Source: Kluyveromyces lactis
Taxonomy: Eukaryota > Ascomycota > Saccharomycetes > Saccharomycetales > Saccharomycetaceae
Direction of reading: 5' to 3'
NCBI RefSeq assembly: GCF_000002515.2
Contig: NC_006038.1
Span: 1 to 64,000 of the forward strand
Length of the DNA stretch: 64,000 nt
In this document: positions 21,083 to 30,598 of the stretch, one piece after another
Layout: each line of letters starts with the position of its first letter
Position numbering within the stretch: position 1 is the first letter of the stretch
Translations under genes and position numbers: made by a program
The notes under the pieces: generated by a model
The model's database searches: none
What the model was told of the DNA's origin: nothing
Seen by the model: only the letters and a program-made list of their open reading frames with translations

Positions 21083-21192
21083 GAACTAGGAAGTCTCTGC
21101 TGGATTCCATACTGTCAAAAAAAAAACCACATGAACAAACAATTTCGGCGATCTCAATCAGACATGCGCCAAACAGGTTGTCTCTGGCAAAC

Positions 21193-21468
21193 TGTTGTTA
21201 CCTGGCGTTGTAGGAGCAGTTCTAAGGCGCCAGTTATTGAAACAATGCTAAATAAGAAGCTGAAGCTGAGACGAACTAGGATCAAGGCTACAGCGCGAAA
21301 ACCGTAAGCAATTTACCTAATGAGCCGAAGTTCATATACCGATCACTAATGCAAATATCCCTTGATTTTATCAAAGACTCAAGTTAAGACGGCATCCATT
21401 CGCATGAATACTACTAACCCCCTAAGTAAAGTCTCTATTACCATGTATGATCATCATCCACTCCAACA
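21193..21468 (+). mobile_element. Solo LTR fossil E, Ty1/copia-like
   Basis: A 276-bp copy beginning TGTTGTTACCTGG and ending CACTCCAACA. Its 5' part is nearly the same as copy C (GGCGTTGTAGGAGC, GCGCCAGTTATTGAA), and it shares the 3' block ATGAATACTACTAACCC. It lies 110 bp after copy D in the same orientation. Confidence 0.7.
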
Positions 21469-21744
21469 TTACTTTAAATTCCTATCATTTTTGATGATAT
21501 TCGCAGGCTTTAGTCACACTAAAATACTTCAAGTGGTATAAGTAAACCTTCACCTAGTGTTATCATGAGCTTTTACAGTAAGAACAACTGAACTGGATCA
21601 ATTTTTTATGCAGCATTGAAAGACGAACATTCCTTTTGGATATTTTCCGATCACTCGAATTCTCTTGACATAGAAACAGGTGTGGCCAACAGCAAACGGG
21701 TGTTCAAATCAGAAAATGCGAAAATTTCTTTATCGAAAGCCAAA

Positions 21745-22060
21745 GATTTTCATACTATGGCATTGTACAGGCATTTATAAGGCGCCATTAATAGAATCAT
21801 TGCTGAATACGAAGCTGATGCTGCGGTTAACTAGAATCAGGGACATAGAGTTTAGTGATCAACAAAGCCAATCCAATTTATATAGGTAGAAAGTTTTTTT
21901 GTCCACTTATCCGCTTGGAACGCTGCTACCATGATCGACTGTGTTACATGAAGTATTATTCACACAGAACAAACCACTGAGAATATCATAAATAATACAA
22001 ACCTTCTAAGTAATATGCAGATTCCTGCCCTATTTGGTTGATAGATTAGGTCATTTCTCT
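21745..22060 (+). mobile_element. Solo LTR fossil F, Ty1/copia-like, strongly diverged
   Basis: Family blocks GGCGCCATTAATAGAATC, AATACGAAGCTGATGCTG and CAATTTATATAGGTAGAAAG appear in the expected order, followed by AACCACTGAGAATATCATAA. Both ends are approximate. This is one of the oldest-looking copies. Confidence 0.5.
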
Positions 22061-22475
22061 GGTCTAAACCATGGTAGTACGATAATGAAGGCTCAAAAGA
22101 TGCGGTCGTTATGTTTTTCTACTCACGCAAAACTTTTTCTTGCAACTCATTTCTTTTTTTTTTGGAACGACGAAGATACGAGAATTAGAAGCGAACTGAG
22201 CATTACTAAATTATTAGTTGAATTTTAGTAGCACTTAGTAATTTTATGTGGAAACGTCTGCTGCGGAATATGATCATAGAATTTGTAAGTTACAAGAGTC
22301 CACACGCGTCAATACACTTTTCAATTACCATGACCTAGATTTCTGTTCCAATATATATGGCATGGCGAACTGCTTTATGGTTAAAGAAACAGATCAGGAG
22401 TTAGTGGTCGAGGGTATTGCATGAGATTAGCTTTTTGAACCCTTATTCGCACCATTGATCGAATAACAATCAGCA
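22061..22475. other. ATR1-like gene upstream region
   Basis: A 415-bp AT-rich interval between LTR fossil F and the MFS gene. A TATATATGG element lies near 22352, about 120 bp before the ATG, as a possible TATA box. Nothing else is evident. Confidence 0.4.
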
Positions 22476-23972
22476 ATGTCGAGTAAAAAGCTTAACAGCC
22501 ATGAGGAGCAGGATTCCTTACTATTGCAGAACTCTAGGGAATGGACATCATTGTTGAAGGAAGGTTTTGCCATAATGGTATTATGCTCGGCTCAGTTGAT
22601 GACCCAGGCAGGTCTAGCTCAGTCAATAGTTCCACTTCAAATTATAGGTGATAGCTTTGGAATCAAGAATCCTGGACAGCTGAGTTGGTTTGCTTCAGCA
22701 TTTTCTTTAACAGTGGGTACGTTTATTTTGATTGCTGGAAGACTTGGTGACACTTTCGGCCATAAGAAGTTCTTTGTGATGGGATTTTTGTGGTATGCCC
22801 TCTGGTCTATACTCGCTGGGTTTAGCGTATACTCAAATCAAATTTTTTTTGATTGTTGCCGTGCATTTCAGGGAATTGGCCCTGCATTTACTCTCCCAAA
22901 TGCCATTGCGATAATTGCCCGCACTTATAGGCCGGGGAGAAAACAAAATATGATCTTTAGCTTATTTGGGGCATGCGCGCCAAGCGGATTTGTTGTTGGG
23001 GCGGTGTTCTCTTCTCTTTTAAGTGAGTTCGCATGGTGGCCTTGGGCTTATTGGATAATGGGTATTACATGCTTCTTACTCGGAGTTGCCGGCTATCTAG
23101 TTATTCCACATCATCCTCCAATACATCCTGATGAAAAATGCAGTCTCGTGGAGCGTATTGATGTGGCAGGTTCAGTGACCGGTGTGGTGGGACTTATTCT
23201 TTTCAATTTCGCCTGGAATCAAGGCCCCGTAGTGGGGTGGGAAACTTCTTATACATATGCCTTATTAATTGTTGGATCAGCCTTCCTTGCCGCGTTTGGT
23301 TTCATCGAATCACGTGCTAAACATCCACTACTTCCGGTGCGTAAACTTTCGAGTGACACCATCTTTGTGATGGGATGTATCGCTGCGGGATGGTCCAGTT
23401 TTGGTATTTGGGTGTACTACACGTGGCAGCTAATGGCGAATCTCAGAGATCAGCCCCCCCTATTGTCTAGTGCTCAATTCGTCCCTGTAGCAATAAGCGG
23501 ACTTTGCGCAGCAATGTCAACCGAGTTTCTTTTAACACGTACATCGCCAAGCACAGTTATGATCATCGCCATGATCGCTTTCACCGTAGGAAGCATCTTA
23601 GTTGCCACAGTTCCAGTTTCTCAAACGTATTGGGCTCAAACTTTTGTGTCAATTATTGTGATGCCTTGGGGAATGGACATGTCCTTCCCTGCGGCAACAA
23701 TCATTCTTAGTACCGCAATGCCTGCAAGTCACCAAGGTCTAGCAGCATCCCTAGTTAACACAATAATTAATTACTCGATTTCAATTGGTCTTGGGTTTGC
23801 GGGAACAATTGAATCTCAAATCAGTGATGGAGAAGATGATCTATTGAAAGGGTATCGAGGCGCTTACTATATGGGCATCGGGCTTGCAGGTCTTGGGCTT
23901 GGTGTTGCAATTTCATATGCAATATTCCATTACTCAAGACTCAAAAGGTCTCTCTCTGAAAAGTATGTGTAG
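22476..23972 (+). CDS. ATR1-like DHA2 drug/boron-type MFS exporter
   Basis: A 498-aa plasma-membrane transporter with about fourteen predicted membrane segments. Motif A, GRLGDTFGHKK, lies near residues 90-100, and the downstream CCRAFQGIGPAFTLPNA matches the conserved stretch of the S. cerevisiae ATR1/YMR279C/YOR378W family. Those proteins export aminotriazole, borate and related compounds by proton antiport. The substrate here is inferred only from family. The frame is intact, and the start at 22476 gives a short acidic cytosolic N-terminus as in relatives. Confidence 0.87.
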   Translation: MSSKKLNSHEEQDSLLLQNSREWTSLLKEGFAIMVLCSAQLMTQAGLAQSIVPLQIIGDSFGIKNPGQLSWFASAFSLTVGTFILIAGRLGDTFGHKKFFVMGFLWYALWSILAGFSVYSNQIFFDCCRAFQGIGPAFTLPNAIAIIARTYRPGRKQNMIFSLFGACAPSGFVVGAVFSSLLSEFAWWPWAYWIMGITCFLLGVAGYLVIPHHPPIHPDEKCSLVERIDVAGSVTGVVGLILFNFAWNQGPVVGWETSYTYALLIVGSAFLAAFGFIESRAKHPLLPVRKLSSDTIFVMGCIAAGWSSFGIWVYYTWQLMANLRDQPPLLSSAQFVPVAISGLCAAMSTEFLLTRTSPSTVMIIAMIAFTVGSILVATVPVSQTYWAQTFVSIIVMPWGMDMSFPAATIILSTAMPASHQGLAASLVNTIINYSISIGLGFAGTIESQISDGEDDLLKGYRGAYYMGIGLAGLGLGVAISYAIFHYSRLKRSLSEKYV

Positions 23973-24084
23973 AAGTACTTTCCTTTTCTATGACAACAAA
24001 CAGTTAGAAGCAACTTGTATTTCTCTTTATTTGGCACCAATTAGTCTTAGATACATACACATAGTTGTAAGTCAAAATAGTTTC

Positions 24085-24555
24085 ATGTCATCCTTTTATC
24101 TGACTATCGATATGAGCGTCATCACTATTGATGTATCCATCGGTAGTACTGCCATTACTGTTGCCTACCCATCTCATTTCATTTATTTCTTCGCTATCAG
24201 TTCGGTACTAATCGCTTACGCTTATGGCATCTTTACTATTATTAAGATGCATCGACTGGTCAGGGTTGGCAGTCCGGATATCACTTTAGTTTCTCTTGAA
24301 TTGTCTTTGATACTCGATCCTGAAGCCGAAATACAGGAAGAGGAATATTGTAAACCATCTTCTAAGAAGGATTGTTCTTTGGTATTGAAGATCACTCAAT
24401 ATTACTGCATAGGCTACATACTAAGAAAAGCAAAGTTTATTGACCTACATAACCATTCAGATGAGACCTTCCTCTACAGACACAAAAATAATTATAACAA
24501 CGCAGAAGCAATACCAGTAGCACCAGAATCAAGCAAAAAAGTAAAAAAGATCTGA
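24085..24555 (+). CDS. Possible small single-pass membrane protein, unrecognised
   Basis: The ATG at 24085 opens a 156-codon frame 112 bp downstream of the ATR1-like gene. Residues 25-55 are hydrophobic (FIYFFAISSVLIAYAYGIFTII in part) and could form one membrane segment. The C-terminus is hydrophilic and ends in KKVKKI. The same frame runs back into the ATR1-like gene, but that extension is a shadow. No homologue is recognised, and it may be a chance frame or a gene relic in decayed subtelomeric DNA. Confidence 0.25.
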   Translation: MSSFYLTIDMSVITIDVSIGSTAITVAYPSHFIYFFAISSVLIAYAYGIFTIIKMHRLVRVGSPDITLVSLELSLILDPEAEIQEEEYCKPSSKKDCSLVLKITQYYCIGYILRKAKFIDLHNHSDETFLYRHKNNYNNAEAIPVAPESSKKVKKI

Positions 24556-24989
24556 TTATAGTCAGACAGATATTATTCATACTTTTACTGTGCAGTATGT
24601 TGCTGGTTTGAGTTCAACTATATACTTTTCTTCGTTGAGCTATAATCATAGGGAAGTTGGAACATCTGCCTGGGCCTGCTGTAAGTTATGGTTGAGGAGA
24701 GCCAGAATAAACAGCGTCGACAAATAATACTCTTCCGATTAGCTGCTCCTAAAGCGGCAGAAATGCATACTTGCCAGTGATATTTTGAACTTTACTGCCA
24801 AAGTCATACCAGAGACAAATTTGTCTCCACTCTTCGCTGCATCTTCTGTGGCAAAATAGCTCAACGAAAGGTGAAACACTTCAAAAAAAGAACACAATGG
24901 CAATTCATTAAGGTTATAGATGCACCATTTAAGGTTTAAGACAAGGTTGTGAAAGAAAAAAAGAATAAAAGAATAGAATTAATGCTTGC
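24556..24989. other. Non-coding stretch before LTR fossil G
   Basis: A 434-bp interval without frames of note. A few short words recall the LTR family (GTTGAGCTATAA), but not in the conserved order, so no further copy is claimed. Confidence 0.4.
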
Positions 24990-25340
24990 TGTTGTTCCAA
25001 GGCATAGTGCGACTATCTCTAGCCCGCATTTTATGGAAAAAATGTGGAATGTGGGACTGAAGTTACGTAACTAGCATCAAGGCTACGGCACCTATTATTT
25101 GGATATCAGATCCAAAAAGGATTACTCGGGTGGTTCCTTCTTAAAATTTCCCAGCTAGATTTGAAGATCCATCGAATATTATTCTACACTAAACTATGTG
25201 TTAAACAAAGGAACGATCATCTAAAACAGTATATTATAGAAGTCGAAACTCTACTTTTCATCCCTGAGCAACAATGTTAATTCTACTAACCCTCTATAAC
25301 AAGTCTCTAGTGTCGATACTACTTAGCATGCGATTCGCCA
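24990..25340 (+). mobile_element. Solo LTR fossil G, Ty1/copia-like
   Basis: Begins TGTTGTTCCAAGGC and contains AGCATCAAGGCTACGGCACC, a TTCTACACTAAACTATGTG block and TTAATTCTACTAACCCTCTA, in family order. The 3' end near 25340 is approximate. Its 3' blocks are most similar to copy D. Confidence 0.65.
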
Positions 25341-25846
25341 TTTGAGAGAACAACAGTCAAAGAGACCAGGATGTCGGAACTGAAGGATATAATCTAGAAA
25401 TCTCGGAAATTTTGAAAGAAATTAACTGAGTAACTAAGAAAGTCTTCTAACAAGAGGTGCAGATTCAAGCTTCTGCTTGTGTTGGTAAACTGCTCAACTA
25501 TACAAAAGACTTTTTTTTGTATGAAATTCTATGCAGGAAGGTGAATAAACGTTGTTGAACATTGTTCGAGCAATATTCCCCTGCAGTAAAATATAGAGGC
25601 GTAGAAAAGCATATAGAAGGTGCGAAGTGTTGTTGGCGCCCCAGTTTCGCCTGTGGACACTGTGAACAATTTTAAGATGACGGTAAAAAAAAAAGATGAA
25701 AATAAAACACGAAAAAGCAAAAGCGAACCCTGAAAAGATTACAAATAATGTTCCTGATCCAGCAGTGGATAAGATCCCTGCTATAGGCTCAGCTACTGTC
25801 TCTTATCAATTAGAAGTAATGTCCAAGTTCGCGGACTTCGCTTTAT
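25341..25846. other. BIO5 downstream region
   Basis: A 506-bp interval holding the 3' flank of BIO5. A 63-codon minus frame has a hydrophobic N-terminus but no other support. Nothing else is seen. Confidence 0.4.
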
Positions 25847-27541
25847 TTACGGGATGCTATTAAACAGCAATATAACTAACCCAATTATCAAGGCAATAGC
25901 ACCATAAACGACTGAGACGTAGTTCATGTTGGAAGAGGTAACTGGTTTCACATAAGGGAAAGACAACATAACAACACAAAACAATGCGTATGCTACTGTT
26001 AGTGTATGTGGGATCACACCCCATTTTTTAAGCCACATGGAGTATTTATTTGGTACAATATCCGTCTCATTTGCAGTTTCCCTTTCACACTTTGCAATAA
26101 ATTTGTTCCTGCCTCTAACCAGTAAAATCAAACTAGGAATAGCATATGACACAATTAAAAGCGTCACTGCAGCAGATACGATAGCATTGAAAGCCTTAGT
26201 ACTGCCCAACATAATGCATCCAATGATCACGACTAGTGCTTGTGAGAAGAAGTGCGCATATAAAGGAACTTTGTTGACGGAATCGATAGTTGCAAACCTA
26301 GCTGTTACAAATCCGGATAAGATTCCATCTGGCCTCATGGTTTCCATTTCTCTCGATAGCGACCACAACATTCTTGATTGCCATGTTCCACTGGCAACCC
26401 CGCATGTTAATCCGGCCACGATGGTAGATGCTTGCATGAAAACCGCCAAGTTTCTATTTCCTGTAGCCTGATAATAAATTGTCACTACTGGTGCGATTGA
26501 TTCTAATACGGCAGCTGTATCACGAACGCAGTAAAAGAGCGCAATAGAATAAGAAAAACTCGTAATGAAACCTATGAAAATTGTAGTTATGATGACTTTA
26601 GGAACCAAAACTTGCGCTGCAACATGACCAACCTCATCCACCATGTGTGTTGCGGAATCGATCCCCACGAATGACCATAATGGATTGATTAAGCTAACCA
26701 CGAATGCCATTCCATTAGATTTCCAACCGGTATTATTGTGGAACTTGTAGAAGATGTCCTCGCTTTTAGGCCAAGGTTGTTCCGAAATGGAGTTGCTTCG
26801 TGAAACTAAGCAGAGGATAAAAGTGATGGCATATGAAAGAAGTGACATAGCTAACCCAAAAGAGGACAAAAATGGTAAACATCTGTAATTGCAATTGAAG
26901 ACGGTTAAGAAAACGGTAAGGATTTCATATAATATGAAAGTATGCCACTGTTTCAGCTCGAAAGAGGGATGAAGAATGGAGTGAATACCCATGATACTGT
27001 AGACCAATGCAGATACAATACTTGCTGTCGTGAATACACAGCCAAAATAGTTAATCAAACCGACTGCTATCGCCATATTCTTTTGAAATGATGAAGTACA
27101 GCTATTCGAGTACATAGTACTCAAATTTACGACACTATTTTCTTTAACTTTCCCCTCATTGTCAACCGATTTGCTAATTTCAAGAGCACTTGATACTTTC
27201 CTCGTAACCGAAAGCTCTTCGACATCACCGGGCGCATTTTTCTCGAGAAGTTTAAATGTCCAGAAACTGGTTCCAGCACTGTTTGGAAGTAAACGGGAGA
27301 ATTCTGAAAGCGAATATCCACACATTAAAGTCAGCACAAAAGCGAATATAAGGCCGTAAACAACAATTGGCTGACCAGCACCTGAAAGTCCCACAACGAA
27401 CGATGAAGACACTCCAAGCCATGAATTTGTCAGAGAGAACGACATTCCAATCAATGGCCACCATGAATAATTACGGGCAAGTTTTCCCTCCTTTTGAGAC
27501 ACGGATGTCGTACCAAGGGAGCAAGAAGAAACTGAAGACAT
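25847..27541 (-). CDS. BIO5: BIO5-like permease for the biotin precursors KAPA/DAPA
   Basis: A 564-aa amino-acid/polyamine-type permease with about twelve membrane segments; S. cerevisiae Bio5 is of similar length. The N-terminal consensus is visible as SWWPLIGMSFSLTNSWLGVSSSFVVGL, quoted here only in part (SLTNSWLGVSSSF). The conserved GIDSATHMVDEV follows mid-protein. The longest frame starts with GTG at 27544; the ATG at 27541 was chosen. Bio5 imports 7-keto-8-aminopelargonate and 7,8-diaminopelargonate, the substrates of its neighbours BIO3 and BIO4. A Vhr1-type element lies 258 bp upstream. Confidence 0.9.
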   Translation of the reverse strand: MSSVSSCSLGTTSVSQKEGKLARNYSWWPLIGMSFSLTNSWLGVSSSFVVGLSGAGQPIVVYGLIFAFVLTLMCGYSLSEFSRLLPNSAGTSFWTFKLLEKNAPGDVEELSVTRKVSSALEISKSVDNEGKVKENSVVNLSTMYSNSCTSSFQKNMAIAVGLINYFGCVFTTASIVSALVYSIMGIHSILHPSFELKQWHTFILYEILTVFLTVFNCNYRCLPFLSSFGLAMSLLSYAITFILCLVSRSNSISEQPWPKSEDIFYKFHNNTGWKSNGMAFVVSLINPLWSFVGIDSATHMVDEVGHVAAQVLVPKVIITTIFIGFITSFSYSIALFYCVRDTAAVLESIAPVVTIYYQATGNRNLAVFMQASTIVAGLTCGVASGTWQSRMLWSLSREMETMRPDGILSGFVTARFATIDSVNKVPLYAHFFSQALVVIIGCIMLGSTKAFNAIVSAAVTLLIVSYAIPSLILLVRGRNKFIAKCERETANETDIVPNKYSMWLKKWGVIPHTLTVAYALFCVVMLSFPYVKPVTSSNMNYVSVVYGAIALIIGLVILLFNSIP

Positions 27542-27798
27542 CACTTTTCGATTCCTTTGTCGGTAGTGTTTATGATTTAGCCTGGAAGAAAATTCTGATT
27601 TTGATTCTGCTTCTAATTTTGATAATGGTTCTCCCTAAACTCGAGATAATGATGCTTTATATACCAACCCATTGTAAATTAATTCACATCGTGTAGACAA
27701 TTCTTGATCATGAATTGTTGGATTTTTTTTTTTAAAGTATGGTCATTGATTTATTGTTTTAGTTAGTTGTGTCTTGATTTGAACTAACATAAAGTTTG

Positions 27799-27816
27799 AG
27801 TCATGTTAATATGACT
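27799..27816. promoter_or_regulatory. Vhr1-type element (VHRE-like) upstream of BIO5
   Basis: AGTCA, eight bases, TGACT: a symmetrical sequence with the geometry of the yeast vitamin H response element (AATCA-N8-TGAYT). Each half agrees with the permissive form of one half-site; the first base pair of the core differs from the strict consensus. It lies in the BIO4-BIO5 intergenic region, about 258 bp upstream of the BIO5 ATG. Biotin-responsive control is inferred. Confidence 0.5.
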
Positions 27817-27871
27817 ATCTATAATATCACGTTGCGTTTGAAAAAAAAGTTAATTATTTACTTGAACTAAT

Positions 27872-28558
27872 TTACTTGTTATGGACATATAGAGCATGCA
27901 CATCGGGCATCTTGTTGAGAGCCCTGTTTAAGTCCTGGTTAGTTTCACAACGCTCTATCTCACTCAAGATATTAACTCCAAATGATCTCAGTGTTTTGGC
28001 GTTAATGGCGTTTATCGGACCATTAAGGATGCAACCTGAAAAATTTTCACCTAGCCCATGATTGTTCAAATGTTCGACTGTGAGCATGGTATGATTCAAG
28101 GTGCCAAGACCACTGTCTGCAACGACAACTATAGCTATTTCATGCTGGGGATACCTTACGATCATGTTTTGAATCAGATCTGTTGTAATTTCAAGTTTTT
28201 TGGTTATTGGCACAAATAATCCACCGGCACCTTCAACAATTAAAACATCATTTTGAAGATCATCAGCAGATGGAATGCAAAAGTCTGACAATTTGATGTC
28301 AACCTCTGATTCAAATTCCATTGCATTGTAAGGTGAAAGCGGTCTCTTGAACTGAAATCTTGGTGGAAATAGCTTCGGTTTCCAGCCAGTCAATTCAGTG
28401 GGAAACTTTGAAATCGTTCTTGTGTCACCTGTATCACATTCTAAGCCAGTTTGAACTGCCTTCCAATAATCAGCTTTTAATCTGTGGACTAATAAAGCTG
28501 AAATGAATGTTTTGCCCACATCTGTCCCTGTGCCTGTAACGAAGATGATTTTAGCCAT
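27872..28558 (-). CDS. BIO4: Dethiobiotin synthetase
   Basis: A 228-aa ATP-dependent carboxylase that closes the ureido ring of diaminopelargonate to give dethiobiotin. The nucleotide-binding loop GTGTDVGKT lies at residues 8-16, and the second conserved block VEGAGGLFVPI follows near residue 110. Length and motifs are those of the BioD/BIO4 family. It is transcribed in the same direction as BIO5 and divergently from BIO3, so it shares the 588-bp promoter region with BIO3. The frame is intact. Confidence 0.93.
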   Translation of the reverse strand: MAKIIFVTGTGTDVGKTFISALLVHRLKADYWKAVQTGLECDTGDTRTISKFPTELTGWKPKLFPPRFQFKRPLSPYNAMEFESEVDIKLSDFCIPSADDLQNDVLIVEGAGGLFVPITKKLEITTDLIQNMIVRYPQHEIAIVVVADSGLGTLNHTMLTVEHLNNHGLGENFSGCILNGPINAINAKTLRSFGVNILSEIERCETNQDLNRALNKMPDVHALYVHNK

Positions 28559-29146
28559 CTGATTTGGTTCCTGTAAAGATATTCTTTATGACACAGTTCT
28601 TACCTTTTTTTTTTAACTTGAAATGACCAGCCCTATGAAGTTAGTTGATGCATTTTATATGAGAATTCATGGGAACAGTGACAAGAACGAACATGGGCTG
28701 GGCTTATCGGTTCAATTTCATTCCTCGGCATTGAACTTTCTTGTTGGATTTCAGAATTGATGACGAAGTCCGTGACCAAATTAATTGCCTTTATTTTTTT
28801 TTCTTGTTTTTTTATTTTGGCTTGAATCATCATATCATGACTCAAGAATGAACGCACTTTAAAGCCTGCAGGAGATCATCATAACATGGCTCAAAACTTC
28901 CCACGTTATAATTTGATAATATTCTTAAAACATTTGTGCTTTGATAATCTCGTTTCTTTCGAAACCCGATCCAATTATATACGTTGACGGAATCGATATT
29001 AGAATGTTTAATGCCAAATGTTTCGAGGTGATATACATATATAAGGCACTGATAGAAAATATCTTAAAGACTCTGCAACACTCCTGATTAACATTTCCCA
29101 GACAAATAGCTGATATGAAATCTTGTTAAGGGCAATCAAAGACAGC
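28559..29146. promoter_or_regulatory. Divergent BIO4/BIO3 promoter region
   Basis: A 588-bp interval between two divergent biotin genes. It holds a strict VHRE at 28825-28842, a degenerate second copy of the same 26-bp surroundings at about 28871-28891, and a TATATATAAGG element near 29036 about 110 bp before the BIO3 ATG. A four-codon upstream frame (ATG at 29114, TAA at 29126-29128) precedes the BIO3 start by 18 bp. Confidence 0.65.
28825..28842. promoter_or_regulatory. Vitamin H response element (VHRE), exact match
   Basis: AATCATCATATCATGACT matches the Vhr1 consensus AATCA-N8-TGAYT at every fixed position. It lies midway between BIO4 (about 270 bp) and BIO3 (about 305 bp). A second degenerate version (GATCA-N8-TGGCT) sits 49 bp further on. 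Confidence 0.72.
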
Positions 29147-30598
29147 ATGAATGATGAATGTGAGAATGATACTAAAGCCTTGTTAGGTTTTGACAAGGAA
29201 CATATCTGGCATCCATATTCATCGATGAATAGCGACCAGATCATCTTACCAGTTCTACGTGCCAGTGGGTGTAAGCTTATCGTTGCGGACGAACAAGAAA
29301 CAAAATTAATTGACGGAATGTCATCTTGGTGGTGCATGATCCATGGTTATAATGATGAAAGAATGAACAAAGCACTGAAGAAACAAATTGATGATTTCTC
29401 TCACGTTATGTTTGGTGGTCTTACCCATTTTCCCGCCATTCGACTTGCCAAGAATCTTCTCAAATTTATTGATCACCCTGAATTGGATGCAGTGTTTTTT
29501 GCAGACTCTGGATCTGTAGCAGTAGAAGTGTCGTTGAAGATGGCATTACAGTATCAGTTTTCATTGAATTGTCCCAAGAAGAAAAAATTCATAAGCGTAA
29601 GACGAGGCTACCATGGTGATACAATCGGTGCAATGAGTGTGTGTGACCCGATTAACTCAATGCATTCTTTATACGGCGACTATCTTCCTCAGAACATTTT
29701 TGTTGATGCACCACCTGTCGTTGACACTTTATGTACTTCTTCTTTGCATGTTTCGTTACAGTTTGATGATAACTACGATGAGGAAAATAACAGGAAGGCA
29801 ATACAAGACATGGAGGACACGATGAGAACCTATCGGGACGAAGTATGTGCTGTCATACTAGAGCCTATCTTACAGGGAGCTGGTGGAATGAGATTATATC
29901 ATCCAAAATACCTAGTTGAGCTGAAGAAACTTTGTTTGGCTTTTGACATCCCACTAATATTTGACGAGATTGCAACAGGCTTCGGCAGGACAGGCCAAGC
30001 ATTTGCTTTTAAGCATTGTGATGTATATCAGAAAATGATAGGAACACCATTATCCGAAAGGGTGGATGTTTTCCCTGATATTCTTTGCGTTGGCAAAGCT
30101 CTTACCGGCGGTTATATGACAATGAGTGCAGTAATCGCCACAAAACGTATTGCTAATGTCATCTCTGCGAAAGGTACTGCGACAAACGGGACTTTCATGC
30201 ATGGTCCAACTTTTATGGCTAACCCTCTTGCCTGTGCGGCAGCCAATGAGTCACTGAATATTATAATGGAGGGAAGCTGGAAACGCATGGTAGACCGGAT
30301 TGAAATGCAGTTATACAAAGAGATATATGTTGAGCTTCGTAATAGCGATCTGTACGGAAAATTGATCAACAGTTTGAGGATAGTTGGTGCAATCGGCGTA
30401 ATAGAGCTTCTCGAACCAGTCGATGCAACGTTTTTCCAGATAAATCAAATAAACAAGGGTATTTTCATCAGACCCTTCGGAAAGCTAGTTTACATCATGC
30501 CACCTTATATAATATCGAAAGAGGAGCTGACTATTCTAACCACAGGAATTAAGCAACTGCTTTCGGAGTGGAACACTTACAAGCTAGAGAACAATTGA
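29147..30598 (+). CDS. BIO3: 7,8-diaminopelargonate (DAPA) aminotransferase
   Basis: A 483-aa PLP enzyme of the class III aminotransferases that converts 7-keto-8-aminopelargonate to diaminopelargonate. Family features include HIWHPYSSMNS near the N-terminus, SSWWCMIHGYN, GYHGDTIGAMSVCD, the PLP aspartate in FDEIATGFGRTG, and the Schiff-base lysine in CVGKALTGGYM. The longest frame begins at a TTG (29123); the ATG at 29147 aligns better with S. cerevisiae Bio3 and was used. A four-codon upstream frame ends 18 bp before it. BIO2 (biotin synthase) and BIO1/BIO6 (early steps) are not in this window, so this cluster covers only the middle of the pathway. Confidence 0.94.
   Translation: MNDECENDTKALLGFDKEHIWHPYSSMNSDQIILPVLRASGCKLIVADEQETKLIDGMSSWWCMIHGYNDERMNKALKKQIDDFSHVMFGGLTHFPAIRLAKNLLKFIDHPELDAVFFADSGSVAVEVSLKMALQYQFSLNCPKKKKFISVRRGYHGDTIGAMSVCDPINSMHSLYGDYLPQNIFVDAPPVVDTLCTSSLHVSLQFDDNYDEENNRKAIQDMEDTMRTYRDEVCAVILEPILQGAGGMRLYHPKYLVELKKLCLAFDIPLIFDEIATGFGRTGQAFAFKHCDVYQKMIGTPLSERVDVFPDILCVGKALTGGYMTMSAVIATKRIANVISAKGTATNGTFMHGPTFMANPLACAAANESLNIIMEGSWKRMVDRIEMQLYKEIYVELRNSDLYGKLINSLRIVGAIGVIELLEPVDATFFQINQINKGIFIRPFGKLVYIMPPYIISKEELTILTTGIKQLLSEWNTYKLENN

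Noticed and set aside
23884-24084. N-terminal extension of the 24085-24555 frame
   Set aside because: It overlaps the end of the ATR1-like gene in another frame and the intergenic spacer; composition fits a shadow frame.
26037-26471. 144-codon plus-strand frame within BIO5
   Set aside because: Antisense shadow of a conserved membrane protein; hydrophobicity mirrors the BIO5 segments.
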